Made by a program: the position numbers and the translations under genes
Assembly: GCF_019207025.1 (NCBI RefSeq)
Contig: NZ_JAEEGC010000106.1
Location: 1 to 64,000 of the forward strand
Reading direction: 5' to 3'
Length of the DNA: 64,000 nt
Origin: Clostridium thailandense
Lineage (GTDB): Bacteria; Bacillota; Clostridia; Clostridiales; Clostridiaceae
In this document: one piece after another, positions 27,393-37,264 of the stretch
Position numbering within the stretch: position 1 is the first letter of the stretch
Layout of the letters: each line of letters starts with the position of its first letter
The notes under the pieces: generated by a model
The model's database searches: none
What the model saw: the letters and a program-made list of their open reading frames with translations, nothing else
What the model was told of the DNA's origin: nothing

Positions 27393-27555
27393 AGTAAGTA
27401 CTTAACGAATTCCATATATACAGAATAAATAAAAAATTTCTAGTTAAAATAAGAATAATTGCCAAGTATTAAGTAAAACTATAAATTGAAACTGATATAA
27501 ATATTTATACTATTTATGTTCTTATTTTAATGTTAAGAAAGGGGTTTCTGTAGTT

Positions 27556-28170
27556 ATGGATAAGGAGAGAATGAATCATTTTAGAAGAAAATTAACAGAA
27601 GAAAGAAGCAGGGTATATGGCTTACTTCATCAAATGGAAGAAAATGAGACAATTGATTCTAATTCAGCGATGTCTAGAGAGTTATCTGTATATGATAACC
27701 ATCCATCAGATACTGCTACTGAACTATTTGATAAAGAAAGAGGCTTAGCCTTTAAGGAAAATGAAATAACTATAATAAAGAAAATAGATGATGCATTAGC
27801 ATCTATTGATAATGGTACATATGGAAAATGTAAAATGTGTGGAAATAATATAGTAGAAGATAGGTTAGAATTTATTCCATATGCTCAATTTTGTGTAGAT
27901 TGCCAAAGGCAAGTAAATGATTCTAGACCACTAGAAAAGCACAATAGAGCTCTGGAGGAATATACAATTGATTATCCTTTTGGATACGGATATAATGACT
28001 ATGACAAAGATGCACAAACGGAATTTGATGCAGAAGATAGTTTACAATCAGTAATGAAATTTGAGCGACTAGAGAATCAGACAGAATGGTATACAGATAG
28101 TGATAATAGTTATGTAGATCCAATGGAGAGAATAAGTAATCAGCAATATAAAGAGCAATTGCCGGATTAA
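27556..28170 (+). CDS. TraR/DksA-type C4 zinc finger protein, YteA family
   Basis: 204-residue protein of the YteA (sporulation-associated) branch of DksA-like proteins. An N-terminal helical hairpin region (~1-80) precedes the zinc finger CKMCGNNI...CVDCQ (~95-118). The C-terminal tail is acidic and tyrosine-rich. DksA relatives can bind in the RNA polymerase secondary channel, but the role of YteA is not established. AAAGGGG start site. It is transcribed alone, with a large repeat copy directly after the gene. Confidence 0.88.
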   Translation: MDKERMNHFRRKLTEERSRVYGLLHQMEENETIDSNSAMSRELSVYDNHPSDTATELFDKERGLAFKENEITIIKKIDDALASIDNGTYGKCKMCGNNIVEDRLEFIPYAQFCVDCQRQVNDSRPLEKHNRALEEYTIDYPFGYGYNDYDKDAQTEFDAEDSLQSVMKFERLENQTEWYTDSDNSYVDPMERISNQQYKEQLPD

Positions 28171-28187
28171 GGGTTAGAGGCTAAATT

Positions 28188-28455
28188 CTAGATAGACACT
28201 CACGGCCGACACTTAACTTATGCGACCGGATATATTGACATTCTTCCGGCACAATAAATACTTTTGATAAGTCTAAAACTCAGTATTTAGAAAGTCTAAG
28301 GACCATTGATAAACTCGTACCTCAAACATATCAATGGCACTAAGACTTTCTAAAATACTGAGCTAAGACTTATAACAAAAGTATTTAAATGTGCCTTCCA
28401 GAATGTCAATATATTCCTGCGTATAAGTTAAGTGTCTGGTGTGGGGTATCTATAT
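28188..28455. repeat. MITE-like palindromic element, copy D (best-preserved full-length)
   Basis: About 268 bp. The left end (TCTAGATAGACACTCACGG, then CGACACTTAACTTATGC) and the right end (GCGTATAAGTTAAGTGTC, then TGGTGTGGGGTATCTATA) are inverted repeats sharing GACACTTAACTTAT exactly. Inside, arms of about 85 bases pair from GACATTCTTCC at 28237 to the partner GAATGTC at 28401. The unpaired tip is ACTCGTACCTCAAACAT. The whole copy could fold into one hairpin. No reading frame for a transposase is present. It fills most of the 440-base gap between the yteA-like gene and lspA. Confidence 0.85.
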
Positions 28456-28612
28456 GTAGATTTTCTAACCAAATTACTCATACTTAAATAAAGTACTATA
28501 CTGATAAGTTTATGATTTTGTATGTGTTGTGTATAAGTTGCGCTAGAGTGAGAAAGTTTATGCAGATTATAAGATCTATAAGTCGTAATGGAAGAGTAAT
28601 GGGGGAATGAGA

Positions 28613-29077
28613 GTGGAAATTTTTATAATAATTCTAGGACTGATATTAGATAGAATTACTAAGATATGGGCACTTAATGAATTGATTAAAGTTCCTGAGA
28701 TACCTATAATAAATGGTTTCTTCAGTTTTTCATATCTTGAAAATAGGGGGGCAGCCTTTGGTATACTTCAAAATAAGCTAATATTTTTATCTTTGATTAC
28801 ACTTATTATAATGGGTGGAATTGTATTTTATTTGTTTAAGTACAAACCTACCTCAAAGTTACTTAGAATAAGTTTATCACTTATAGTTTGTGGTGCTATA
28901 GGCAATCTTATTGACAGAGTATGGTATAGATATGTAGTAGATTTTATTATGTGGCATTACAAGGACAAATACTATTTCCCCACTTTTAACGTTGCAGATA
29001 TGTTTGTCGTAATTGGAACTATGCTGCTTGCAATTTATATGATAAAGGAAGAGAATAATGGAAAACAAACAATTTAA
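28613..29077 (+). CDS. lspA: Lipoprotein signal peptidase LspA
   Basis: Membrane aspartyl protease that removes lipoprotein signal peptides after lipidation. Four hydrophobic helices in 154 residues; catalytic aspartates lie in GNLIDR (~101) and FNVADMFVVIG (~127), with NRGAAFG earlier. Start: GTG 28613, seven bases after GGGGG; ATG 28607 overlaps the ribosome site. The 3' end overlaps rluD by 20 bases. A substrate lipoprotein is encoded at 38276. Confidence 0.95.
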   Translation: MEIFIIILGLILDRITKIWALNELIKVPEIPIINGFFSFSYLENRGAAFGILQNKLIFLSLITLIIMGGIVFYLFKYKPTSKLLRISLSLIVCGAIGNLIDRVWYRYVVDFIMWHYKDKYYFPTFNVADMFVVIGTMLLAIYMIKEENNGKQTI

Positions 29078-29987
29078 AGTGGAGCAAGATGCAGTGAACT
29101 TAAGATTGGATTTATTTTTATCAAGACTATTTGAGGATAAATCAAGGTCATATCTTCAAAATCTAATAGAAGAGGGAAATGTGAGGATAAATGGAATAAA
29201 TAAGAAGAGTAATTATAAACTAAAGCCCAATGATATAGTAGATATTAATATTCCAGAGCCTGTAGCACTTAACATAGAACCTGAGGATATACCATTAGAT
29301 ATTTTATATGAAGATAGCGATGTAATTGTGGTAAATAAGCCTCAAGGAATGGTTGTTCATCCTGCAGCTGGAATATATAATGGAACTTTAGTTAATGCTC
29401 TTTTAAATCATTGTGAAGATTTATCTGGTATAAATGGTGTAGCTAGACCAGGCATTGTACATAGGATAGATAAGGATACGTCAGGAATACTTGTCGTTGC
29501 CAAAAATGATAATGCACATAACAAGTTGGCAGAACAGTTAAAAGATCATTCAATGACAAGAGTATACATAGCTTTAGTAGAAGGTGTTTTAAAAAAGGAA
29601 GAGGGAACTGTAGATGCACCACTTGGGAGACACCCTATAGAAAGAATAAAAATTGCAGTAGTTAAGGATGGAAGAAGGGCCGTAACTCACTACAGAGTTT
29701 TAGAAAGATTTAAAAATAGTACACTAGTACAGTGTGTTTTGGAAACAGGAAGAACACATCAAATAAGAGTACATATGGCTCATATAGGACACCCATTAGT
29801 TGGAGATCCGGTTTATGGATATAAAAAACAGAGATTTAACTTAGAGGGTCAAATGCTTCACGCTAAAAAGTTGGGTTTTATTCACCCAAGTACGAGAAAA
29901 TATATAGAGTTTGAAAGTGAATTGCCAGAGTACTTTGTAAAGATAGTAGGCATTTTGAGAAACGAAGTTAAAATAGATAGTAAATGA
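29058..29987 (+). CDS. rluD: RluA/RluD-family 23S rRNA pseudouridine synthase
   Basis: Converts uridines to pseudouridine in large-subunit rRNA. N-terminal S4 domain (LRLDLFLSRLF...GNVRINGINKKSNYKLK, ~11-60), then the catalytic motif HRIDKDTSGILVVAKN with the active aspartate (~140), and ETGRTHQIRVHMAHIGHPLVGDPVYG (~232). 309 residues, the normal size. It overlaps lspA, a widespread pairing. Confidence 0.95.
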   Translation: MENKQFKVEQDAVNLRLDLFLSRLFEDKSRSYLQNLIEEGNVRINGINKKSNYKLKPNDIVDINIPEPVALNIEPEDIPLDILYEDSDVIVVNKPQGMVVHPAAGIYNGTLVNALLNHCEDLSGINGVARPGIVHRIDKDTSGILVVAKNDNAHNKLAEQLKDHSMTRVYIALVEGVLKKEEGTVDAPLGRHPIERIKIAVVKDGRRAVTHYRVLERFKNSTLVQCVLETGRTHQIRVHMAHIGHPLVGDPVYGYKKQRFNLEGQMLHAKKLGFIHPSTRKYIEFESELPEYFVKIVGILRNEVKIDSK

Positions 29988-29995
29988 AATAATAG

Positions 29996-30024
29996 TTGAA
30001 ATATGTATTGATATATGATAGTAT
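29996..30024 (+). promoter_or_regulatory. Likely promoter of the pyrR leader
   Basis: TTGAAA (29996-30001), a 17-base spacer and TAGTAT (30019-30024). This places the transcript start about 70 bases before the PyrR-binding hairpin. Confidence 0.5.
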
Positions 30025-30083
30025 ATTTGTAGCGAATATGTGAAAAATAATTTACATAGTTTTAAAAATTAAATAAGCAGTAT

Positions 30084-30735
<652 letters not shown>

Positions 30736-30772
30736 AATAATATAAGTGTTAAACTAAAAAGCAAGAATATTA

Positions 30773-30807
30773 CTTTTAAAATAGTCCAGCGAGGCTAAAA
30801 AAGGAGG
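30773..30807 (+). promoter_or_regulatory. Second PyrR-binding hairpin, overlapping the uraA ribosome site
   Basis: AGTCCAGCGAGGCT (30783-30796) fits the PyrR loop consensus, with TAG-CC/GG-CTA in the upper stem. The lower stem CTTTT/AAAAG runs into AAAGGAGG, the Shine-Dalgarno of uraA. No terminator hairpin follows. PyrR binding here should block translation rather than transcription. Confidence 0.8.
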
Positions 30808-30815
30808 AAATAAAA

Positions 30816-32150
30816 ATGAAAAATTATGTAGATGTAGAAGAAAGATTACCCATTGCCACTACTATACCTTTAAGTTTACAGCATTTGTTTGCTATGGTAG
30901 GTGCTACTATACTTGTTCCGATAATTACAGGAATGAGTCCGTCAATTGCATTGTTCTGTAGTGGAATAGGAACATTACTTTATATTATTTGTACTAAAGC
31001 AAAATTGCCAGCATATATAGGTTCATCCTTTGCATTCATAGGACCTATGCTTGTGGCTTCTAAGAATTATGGTCCAGAAGCTATGATTTCAGGTGTTATG
31101 GCAGCAGGCATGGTTTACATTATAGTAGCTATGATAATTAAGTTTTGTGGTATAGGTTGGTTGAATAAAGCATTACCACCTGTAGTAGTAGGTTCAATAG
31201 TTATAGTTATAGGCCTTGGACTTGCAGGCACAGCGATAAATTGGGCAGGTTTAAATTCAAGCTATATGGATGCATCAATGGTTAGTGTGCCAAGATGGGC
31301 ATGGATTACAGTTGCAATGGTAACTCTTGGAGTAGGAATACTTGGAAGTATGTATTTTAAGGGATTCTTAGCAGTTATACCAATACTAGTGGCTATGATA
31401 ACAGGTTATGTAACAGCATTAGCTCTTGGAGTAGTTCCACATTCAGCAATGGAGGCAATAGCAGCTACAAAATTGTTTAGACTTCCACCTTTTATGACAC
31501 CTAAATTTAACTTAAATGCAATGATGTTAATGGCGCCAGTATCTTTTGTAACACTTGCAGAACATATAGGACATGTATATGTTACAAATAATGTAGTTGG
31601 AAGAGATTTTACTAAGGAACCAGGGCTTCATAGATCTATCCTAGGTGATGGAGTAGCTACGATGTTTGCTGGATTCGTAGGGGGGCCTCCAAACACAACT
31701 TATGGAGAAAACATAGGTGTTATGGCTATAACTAGAGTTTACAGTGTATGGGTAATTGGTGGAGCTGGTGTAATTGCAATATTACTTTCTTTCATAGGCC
31801 CGGTAGCAGCTATTATAGAACATATGCCATTACCAGTTATGGGAGGAGTAAGTATATTACTCTTTGGTATAATAGCATCATCTGGATTTAGAATATTCGT
31901 AGAGGATAAAATAGATTTTGGCAAGAAGAAAAACTTAATATTATCTTCAGTTATAATAGTCATAGGAATTGGAGGAGCAGCAGTTAAGTTTAAATTTAAC
32001 GGTGCAGATGTAGAAATAGCAGGAGTTGCGCTTGCAACTATAGTAGGTATAATTTTAAACTTAATTCTTCCAGATATAAGTGCGACAGAAAAAGATACTA
32101 CTGTGGAAGACGAATTTGAAGCTAAAGAAAAAGCTGCTAAAGCAATATAA
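30816..32150 (+). CDS. uraA: Uracil permease, NCS2 family
   Basis: Membrane nucleobase:cation symporter importing uracil. 444 residues with about 14 hydrophobic segments. Motifs: SLQHLFAMVGATILVP at ~20, YIGSSFAFIGP, the transport motif FVTLAEHIGHVYVTNNVVG with its key glutamate and histidine (~245), and GFVGGPPNTTYGENIGVMA (~288). It lies 80 bases after pyrR behind a PyrR hairpin. It ends with a charged tail and a strong terminator. Confidence 0.96.
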   Translation: MKNYVDVEERLPIATTIPLSLQHLFAMVGATILVPIITGMSPSIALFCSGIGTLLYIICTKAKLPAYIGSSFAFIGPMLVASKNYGPEAMISGVMAAGMVYIIVAMIIKFCGIGWLNKALPPVVVGSIVIVIGLGLAGTAINWAGLNSSYMDASMVSVPRWAWITVAMVTLGVGILGSMYFKGFLAVIPILVAMITGYVTALALGVVPHSAMEAIAATKLFRLPPFMTPKFNLNAMMLMAPVSFVTLAEHIGHVYVTNNVVGRDFTKEPGLHRSILGDGVATMFAGFVGGPPNTTYGENIGVMAITRVYSVWVIGGAGVIAILLSFIGPVAAIIEHMPLPVMGGVSILLFGIIASSGFRIFVEDKIDFGKKKNLILSSVIIVIGIGGAAVKFKFNGADVEIAGVALATIVGIILNLILPDISATEKDTTVEDEFEAKEKAAKAI

Positions 32151-32189
32151 AACTTAATAAAATAAAAAAGTTATAAATTAATGTTAGAA

Positions 32190-32228
32190 AAATCCCCAAA
32201 ACTTGATATAATAGTTTTGGGGATTTTA
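32190..32228 (+). terminator. Rho-independent terminator after uraA
   Basis: AAATCCCCAAAAC (32190-32202) pairs perfectly with GTTTTGGGGATTT (32214-32226), followed by TATATTAT. Confidence 0.85.
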
Positions 32229-32282
32229 TATTATGCAGTAATAATTTGACGATAATTTTATTAAAAAGAGGTATCAATATCT

Positions 32283-33134
32283 ATGAAAAAATCTAAAACT
32301 ATGATTATAAGTTTAATTTTAGTTTTATTAATTGTAATATTTGTATCCAAGGCTTTGCAGGACTCTTATTTGAAAATAACAAATTCAAAAGTTACAATGG
32401 GAAAAAACAAAAGTGTTTCAGTAGTTAAAAATAATGAGGAAAAAAGCCACCAAAAGGAAGAAAACAAAACAAAAATCAGTGAAAATACTCATGTTGCTGA
32501 AGCTAAGGAAAAGAAAGTTGTGTTTATAGACCCAGGTCATGCAAATAGGTCTAATTTAGAGAAGGAACCTATTGCGCCTAATTCCTCTAAAATGAAGATA
32601 AAAGATGGTGGCGGTGCAGAAGGAGTTGTGAGTAAAACACCAGAATATTTAGTAAATATGAAAGTATCTTTAAAGCTAAAAGCTTTTCTTCAAGAGAAAG
32701 GGTATATCGTCAAAATGACAAAAGAAGATAATTCTTTAAGCCTAGGAAATGTTGAAAGAGCGGAAGTTGCAAATAAAGAAAATGCAGCATTGGTTATTAG
32801 GATACACGCAGATTCAAATGACAATTCCAGTGTAAAGGGATCATCAATGCTTGTTCCAGCATCCATAAATGAAAATACAAAGTTAATACATGATAAAAGT
32901 TCTAATTACGGAAAGATAATATTAGATACTTTAGTTAATGAAGTTGGAATGAAAAACAGAGGAGTAGTGGAAAGAGATGATATGACAGGCTTTAATTGGT
33001 CTAAGGTTCCAGTAGTGTTAATTGAGATGGGCTTTCTTTCAAATGAGGAAGAGGATAAATTATTAAATACGGATGATTATCAAAATAAAGTAGCTAAGGC
33101 TTTGGCAGATGGAATAGACTTAGCGTTGAAATAA
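32283..33134 (+). CDS. N-acetylmuramoyl-L-alanine amidase (Amidase_3, CwlD-like)
   Basis: Zinc amidase that cuts the bond between MurNAc and L-alanine. A signal anchor at residues ~5-22 is followed by a lysine-rich linker (~35-80) and the Amidase_3 domain. Zinc ligand His is in FIDPGHAN (~85), a second in IRIHADSND (~180), and the catalytic Glu is in VLIEMGFLSNEEEDKLL (~245). The size and single-domain plan resemble CwlD, which helps make spore-cortex muramic lactam, but germination or division roles are possible. It lies alone before xth. Confidence 0.85.
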   Translation: MKKSKTMIISLILVLLIVIFVSKALQDSYLKITNSKVTMGKNKSVSVVKNNEEKSHQKEENKTKISENTHVAEAKEKKVVFIDPGHANRSNLEKEPIAPNSSKMKIKDGGGAEGVVSKTPEYLVNMKVSLKLKAFLQEKGYIVKMTKEDNSLSLGNVERAEVANKENAALVIRIHADSNDNSSVKGSSMLVPASINENTKLIHDKSSNYGKIILDTLVNEVGMKNRGVVERDDMTGFNWSKVPVVLIEMGFLSNEEEDKLLNTDDYQNKVAKALADGIDLALK

Positions 33135-33173
33135 TTATAAATGTCTTATTTTATGAAAGGTTGGTAAGATCTA

Positions 33174-33926
33174 ATGAAATTAATATCATGGAATGTCAAT
33201 GGAATAAGAGCCTGTGTACAAAAAGGGTTCTTAGATTATTTTAAGGAAGTTGATGCAGATATTTTTTGTATTCAGGAAAGTAAAGTCCAAGAAAATCAAA
33301 TAGATTTACACTTGGAAGGTTACCATCAATACTGGAATTATGCAGAGAAAAAAGGGTATTCAGGTACTGCTATATTTACTAAAATAGAGCCAATTAGCTG
33401 TAGTTATGGAATAAATAAAGATGAGCATAATAACGAGGGAAGAGTTATTACGTTAGAGTTCGAGAATTATTATTTTGTAACTGTGTATACTCCTAATTCA
33501 AAGGAAAAGTTAGCAAGATTAGACTATAGAATGCAGTGGGAAGATGATTTTAGGGGATATCTAAAAACATTAGACTCTATAAAACCTGTAATTGTGTGTG
33601 GAGATTTAAATGTTGCACATAAAGAAATAGATCTAAAAAACCCAAAGAGCAATAGAAAGAATGCAGGATTTTCGGATGAAGAAAGAAATAAATTTACTGA
33701 ATTTTTAAATTCAGGATTTATAGATACGTACCGCTATTTTTATCCAGATAAAGAAGGGGTGTACTCTTGGTGGTCCTATAGATTTAATGCAAGATCTAAT
33801 AATGCAGGATGGCGTATAGACTATTTTTGCGTATCAGATAGACTAAAAGACAGACTTGTTAGTGCAGATATTCATTCGGAGGTAATGGGATCAGATCATT
33901 GCCCTATTGAATTGGTGATAGAATAG
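33174..33926 (+). CDS. xth: Exodeoxyribonuclease III / AP endonuclease
   Basis: Base-excision repair enzyme that incises at abasic sites and trims 3' blocks. MKLISWNVNGIRACV begins the protein. Catalytic Glu is in FCIQESKVQ (~37), GDLNVAHKEIDLKNP is near 143-157, WWSYRFNARSNNAGWRIDYF near 200, and the catalytic His in GSDHCPIELVI ends it. 250 residues is the usual length. GAAAGG start site. Confidence 0.97.
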   Translation: MKLISWNVNGIRACVQKGFLDYFKEVDADIFCIQESKVQENQIDLHLEGYHQYWNYAEKKGYSGTAIFTKIEPISCSYGINKDEHNNEGRVITLEFENYYFVTVYTPNSKEKLARLDYRMQWEDDFRGYLKTLDSIKPVIVCGDLNVAHKEIDLKNPKSNRKNAGFSDEERNKFTEFLNSGFIDTYRYFYPDKEGVYSWWSYRFNARSNNAGWRIDYFCVSDRLKDRLVSADIHSEVMGSDHCPIELVIE

Positions 33927-33949
33927 TAATAGGAAGAGGAGCGGATTAA

Positions 33950-35089
33950 ATGGATTATACTTTAATTGCAACATCAACTTTTGGATTGGAATCGGTGGTA
34001 GCTAGTGAATTAAGAGAGCTTGGGTACGATGATTTAAAGATAGAAAATGGTAAGGTAACCTTTGAAGGTGATGAGAGGGATATAGTAACCTGTAATATGT
34101 GGCTTAGAACGGCGGATAGAGTATTAATAAATATTGCAGAGTTTAAGGCAGAGAGTTTTGAGGAACTGTTTCAAGGGACTCTTGCTGTTGAATGGGGAGA
34201 TATATTGCCAATAGATGCTTTTATGCATGTAGAAGGAAAGTCTGTTAAGTCTAAGTTGTTTAGTGTGCCTGATTGTCAATCTATAGTGAAAAAGGCTGTA
34301 ATAGAAGCGATGAAAAGAAAATACAAGACAGATTGGTTTAACGAAAATGGAGCAAGATATAGAATAGAAGTGGGGATTTTAAAAGACATAGTAACTTTAA
34401 CTTTGGATACTTCAGGTACAGGATTACATAAAAGAGGATATAGGGAAAATGCCGGAGGAGCTCCAATAAAAGAAACTTTAGCAGCAGCATTAGTACTTTT
34501 GAGTAAGTGGGAACCGTCAAGGTTACTTGCAGACCCTATGTGTGGTTCTGGAACTATAGCCATTGAAGCTGCTCTTATAGGCAAGAATATAGCACCGGGC
34601 TTAAATAGAAACTTTATATCAGAGCAGTGGGAGATAATACCTAAAAATATATGGGAAGAGAGTAGGAAATTTGCAAGGAACGCAGTAAATGATAAAGAAT
34701 TTAGAATATTAGCTTCTGATATGGATGGAAGAGTTATAAGAACTGCTATGGATAATGCAAAAAAAGCAGGGGTTGAAGATTATATAACTTTTCAAAAAAT
34801 GCCTATGCAGCAGTTTAGTTCTAAAAAAAGGTATGGATTTATAATTACTAATCCACCTTACGGAGAGAGACTAGGAGAATTGAAAGAAGTAGAAAAGCTA
34901 TATAAAGACATGGGAGAAGTTTTTGAGAACCTTAGAGACTGGTCTTATTTTGTAATTACAGCACATCCAGATTTCCAAAAGCACTTTGGAAAAGATGCAG
35001 ATAAGAATAGAAAGCTTTATAATGGAAGAATTAAGTGTTATTACTATCAATATTTTGGAGCTAAGCCTGAAAAGAAATACTATGAATAA
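33950..35089 (+). CDS. THUMP-domain class I SAM-dependent rRNA methyltransferase (RlmL-like)
   Basis: A 379-residue RNA guanine-N2 methyltransferase of the RlmL/YpsC family. The N-terminal ferredoxin-like and THUMP region (~1-160) binds RNA. The Rossmann methyltransferase follows with DPMCGSGTIAIEAA (~193) and the catalytic NPPYGERLGE (~302). E. coli RlmL modifies G2445 of 23S rRNA; the exact target here is inferred. It starts 23 bases after xth with AGGAAGAGGAG and probably shares its transcript. Confidence 0.9.
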   Translation: MDYTLIATSTFGLESVVASELRELGYDDLKIENGKVTFEGDERDIVTCNMWLRTADRVLINIAEFKAESFEELFQGTLAVEWGDILPIDAFMHVEGKSVKSKLFSVPDCQSIVKKAVIEAMKRKYKTDWFNENGARYRIEVGILKDIVTLTLDTSGTGLHKRGYRENAGGAPIKETLAAALVLLSKWEPSRLLADPMCGSGTIAIEAALIGKNIAPGLNRNFISEQWEIIPKNIWEESRKFARNAVNDKEFRILASDMDGRVIRTAMDNAKKAGVEDYITFQKMPMQQFSSKKRYGFIITNPPYGERLGELKEVEKLYKDMGEVFENLRDWSYFVITAHPDFQKHFGKDADKNRKLYNGRIKCYYYQYFGAKPEKKYYE

Positions 35090-35108
35090 TTAACTACATG
35101 CAAAATAA

Positions 35109-35192
35109 AGAGGACAGTTGACAGAGGAAAAGCAACAATCACTGTCCTCTGTCCATTGTCTTCTGTTCTCTAAAAATGTTTCACATTTTTTT
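35109..35192. terminator. Convergent intergenic region with alternative hairpins
   Basis: AGAGGACAGT (35109-35118) pairs with ACTGTCCTCT (35141-35150). Overlapping these, GACAGAGG (35120-35127) pairs with CCTCTGTC (35146-35153), so the two stems exclude each other. Then AAAAATG-TTTCA-CATTTTT (about 35171-35189) provides a T-rich terminator for the plus strand and an A/T hairpin for minus-strand rqcH. Confidence 0.6.
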
Positions 35193-36924
35193 ATTGCACT
35201 TGTTCTATATCAGGTTTTTTAGGATCTATATATATTGTCTTATTTGTGTAATATATAACCATACCTGGCTTTGAGCCATTAGGTTTATGGACATTCTTAA
35301 TTTCTGTGTAATCTACAGCTACTTTAGTCGAATCCTTTGCTTTACTGTAAAAGGCTGCGAGCATTGCTCCCTCTTCTAAGGTTTTATTTGTTATGTTTCC
35401 GAAGTTTTTTATTATAACATGGGATCCAGGTATATTTTTCGTATGCATCCATATATCTCGTTTATCAGCAAATTTTAGAGTTAGATAGTCATTTTGAAAA
35501 TTATTTTTTCCAATATATATTTCGATACCATCACTTGAAACAAATTTCATAGGCTTAGTAGGCTTTATTTTTTTATTGTTTAATTTCTTGAATTTTATAT
35601 ATCCAGTTTCCATCAGTTCTCTTTTAATTTCTTCAATACTTTCATAATCTTCAGCATTTTTTATATTGGTCATAACTGATTGAAGGTAGCTTATCTCTTG
35701 ATCATTTGCTTCTAGCTGAATCTTTGATGATTCCTCCGTTTTCTTTAATTTAGTATATTTTTTAAAATAATATTGAATATTTTCAGCAGGAGTCTTATTG
35801 GGGTCAAGCTTAATATGGATATAATCCCAATTTTCGCTGTAGTAATTTTGTAATTTAGCAGATTCATCTCCTTTGTTTAAACTATATATATTAGCAGTCA
35901 AAAGCTCACCATAAATTTTATAGGTGTCTTTACTAGTACATTCCTCTAAATTTTTCTTTAGTATATCAGATTTTTTATAGCATCTTTCTAAGTTTAGATG
36001 TACAAGTTTTTGAAGGTCAGAACTTTTGTTATTTAGTCTATCAGATTTATCTTTTTCAAAATAGAAATCTTCAATTAGAACTGATGGAGATTCAAAAGTT
36101 TTTTCCAAATACTCATACATATAGGTTAACTTTTTGCAATAAAAATCTTTAACTACTCCATCTGTTGAATATTCAACAAAGTTAAACTCATTGTTTCTAA
36201 TGCTCTCAAATTTTTTATGGCAAAGGTCATATATATAGTCTAAATTAGCTTCCGAAAGTTCTTTTTCAGAGTTATTAAGATCATAAGTGAGTTCTTTTGA
36301 AAATTGAGAGCTTAAGCCAGTAAAAACCTTGGAAAAAAAGTTTTTATCAAATTTGATATTATTTGTTTCAATATATGATTTGAAATCCTCAATATTAAAA
36401 TCAAATGGACTTAGTTTAGTAGAAACAGGAGGGAAAACATATTTAATTCCTGGATAAACATTTCTAACGGAATTTATTTCTGGAGTAATGTGCTTTATAC
36501 TATCCATAATTAAATTATCTCGGTCTCTAACTAAGGTTATATTGCTATGTCTTCCCATGATTTCCACTACAAGAGTATAAGTACTATTAAAGCCTAATTC
36601 GTCACTGGATTCAAAGTCTAAAAAAACAACTCTATCAGTATCTAACTGTCTTATATTTACAAGTCTGGCCGTATTGAGATATTTACGTAAGACCATGCAA
36701 AACATAGGTGGTTGCATTGGATTTGTTTTGCTTGTTTTTGTAAAGTGCATTTTGGGGTAAACAGGACTAGCACTGATTAAAAGTTTGTAGTTTTTTCTTT
36801 CATTTTTTATAGATAAAATTATTTCATCCTTTTCAGGTTGATTTACCTTGTCAACTCTACCGTTTAATATGGTATGTTTGAATTCCTCTATTAGGCTGTG
36901 TATGAAAATACCGTCAAGTGCCAT
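35191..36924 (-). CDS. rqcH: Rqc2 homologue RqcH (NFACT family)
   Basis: Ribosome quality-control factor that binds stalled 50S-peptidyl-tRNA complexes and adds C-terminal alanine tails; older name fibronectin-binding protein FbpA. NFACT-N begins MALDGIFIHSLIEEF; a coiled-coil middle covers ~270-430. The NFACT-R domain starts near 445 (SSDGIEIYIGKNNFQNDYL, KDIWMHTKNIPGSH-like block) and ends with KNVHKPNGSKPGMVIYY. 577 residues. ATG 36924 follows AAAGGATGATA on the minus strand; the frame stays open to 37023, but that part lies in the repeat copy at 36957-37219. Confidence 0.95.
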   Translation of the reverse strand: MALDGIFIHSLIEEFKHTILNGRVDKVNQPEKDEIILSIKNERKNYKLLISASPVYPKMHFTKTSKTNPMQPPMFCMVLRKYLNTARLVNIRQLDTDRVVFLDFESSDELGFNSTYTLVVEIMGRHSNITLVRDRDNLIMDSIKHITPEINSVRNVYPGIKYVFPPVSTKLSPFDFNIEDFKSYIETNNIKFDKNFFSKVFTGLSSQFSKELTYDLNNSEKELSEANLDYIYDLCHKKFESIRNNEFNFVEYSTDGVVKDFYCKKLTYMYEYLEKTFESPSVLIEDFYFEKDKSDRLNNKSSDLQKLVHLNLERCYKKSDILKKNLEECTSKDTYKIYGELLTANIYSLNKGDESAKLQNYYSENWDYIHIKLDPNKTPAENIQYYFKKYTKLKKTEESSKIQLEANDQEISYLQSVMTNIKNAEDYESIEEIKRELMETGYIKFKKLNNKKIKPTKPMKFVSSDGIEIYIGKNNFQNDYLTLKFADKRDIWMHTKNIPGSHVIIKNFGNITNKTLEEGAMLAAFYSKAKDSTKVAVDYTEIKNVHKPNGSKPGMVIYYTNKTIYIDPKKPDIEQVQ

Positions 36925-36956
36925 AGGTATCATCCTTTCTATGTAAGTAAAATTTT

Positions 36957-37219
36957 TATATAGGCACACACGGCCGACATTTAACTTATACTCCGGGAGA
37001 TATTTACATTCTTCCGACACCATAAATACTTTTGATAAGTCTAAAGCTCAGTATTTTGAAAGTCTAAGAATCATTTATAAACTCGTACCTCAAACATATA
37101 AATGATTCTAAGACTTTCTAAAATACTTTGCTAAGACTTATAACAAAAGTATTTAATGTGTCTTCCAGAATGTAAGTATCTCCCTGCGCATAATTTAAGT
37201 GTCTAGTATGGTTCTATAT
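36957..37219. repeat. MITE-like palindromic element, copy E (full-length, in the rqcH leader)
   Basis: About 263 bp, close to the copy at 28188-28455: left end TATATAGGCACACACGG, then CGACATTTAACTTATAC; right end GCATAATTTAAGTGTC, then TAGTATGGTTCTATATA. Internal arms run from TTACATTCTTCC (37004) to GAATGTAAG (37169), with the shared tip ACTCGTACCTCAAACATA. It lies between the rqcH start and its likely promoter, so the rqcH mRNA leader would include the long hairpin. Confidence 0.85.
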
Positions 37220-37237
37220 AATAAAGAGTATGGGCAT

Positions 37238-37264
37238 ATTATACCATAAAATAGATGTATTCAA
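37238..37264 (-). promoter_or_regulatory. Possible promoter of rqcH (minus strand)
   Basis: On the minus strand TTGAAT (37264-37259), a 15-base spacer, and TGG-TATAAT with an extended -10 (-10 at 37243-37238). The transcript would start near 37231 and run through the repeat copy before reaching rqcH at 36924, giving a leader of about 305 bases. Confidence 0.45.

Noticed and set aside
36925-37023. N-terminal extension of RqcH by 33 residues
   Set aside because: These codons lie in the repeat element and the leader; ATG 36924 has the ribosome site and matches the family start MALDGI.
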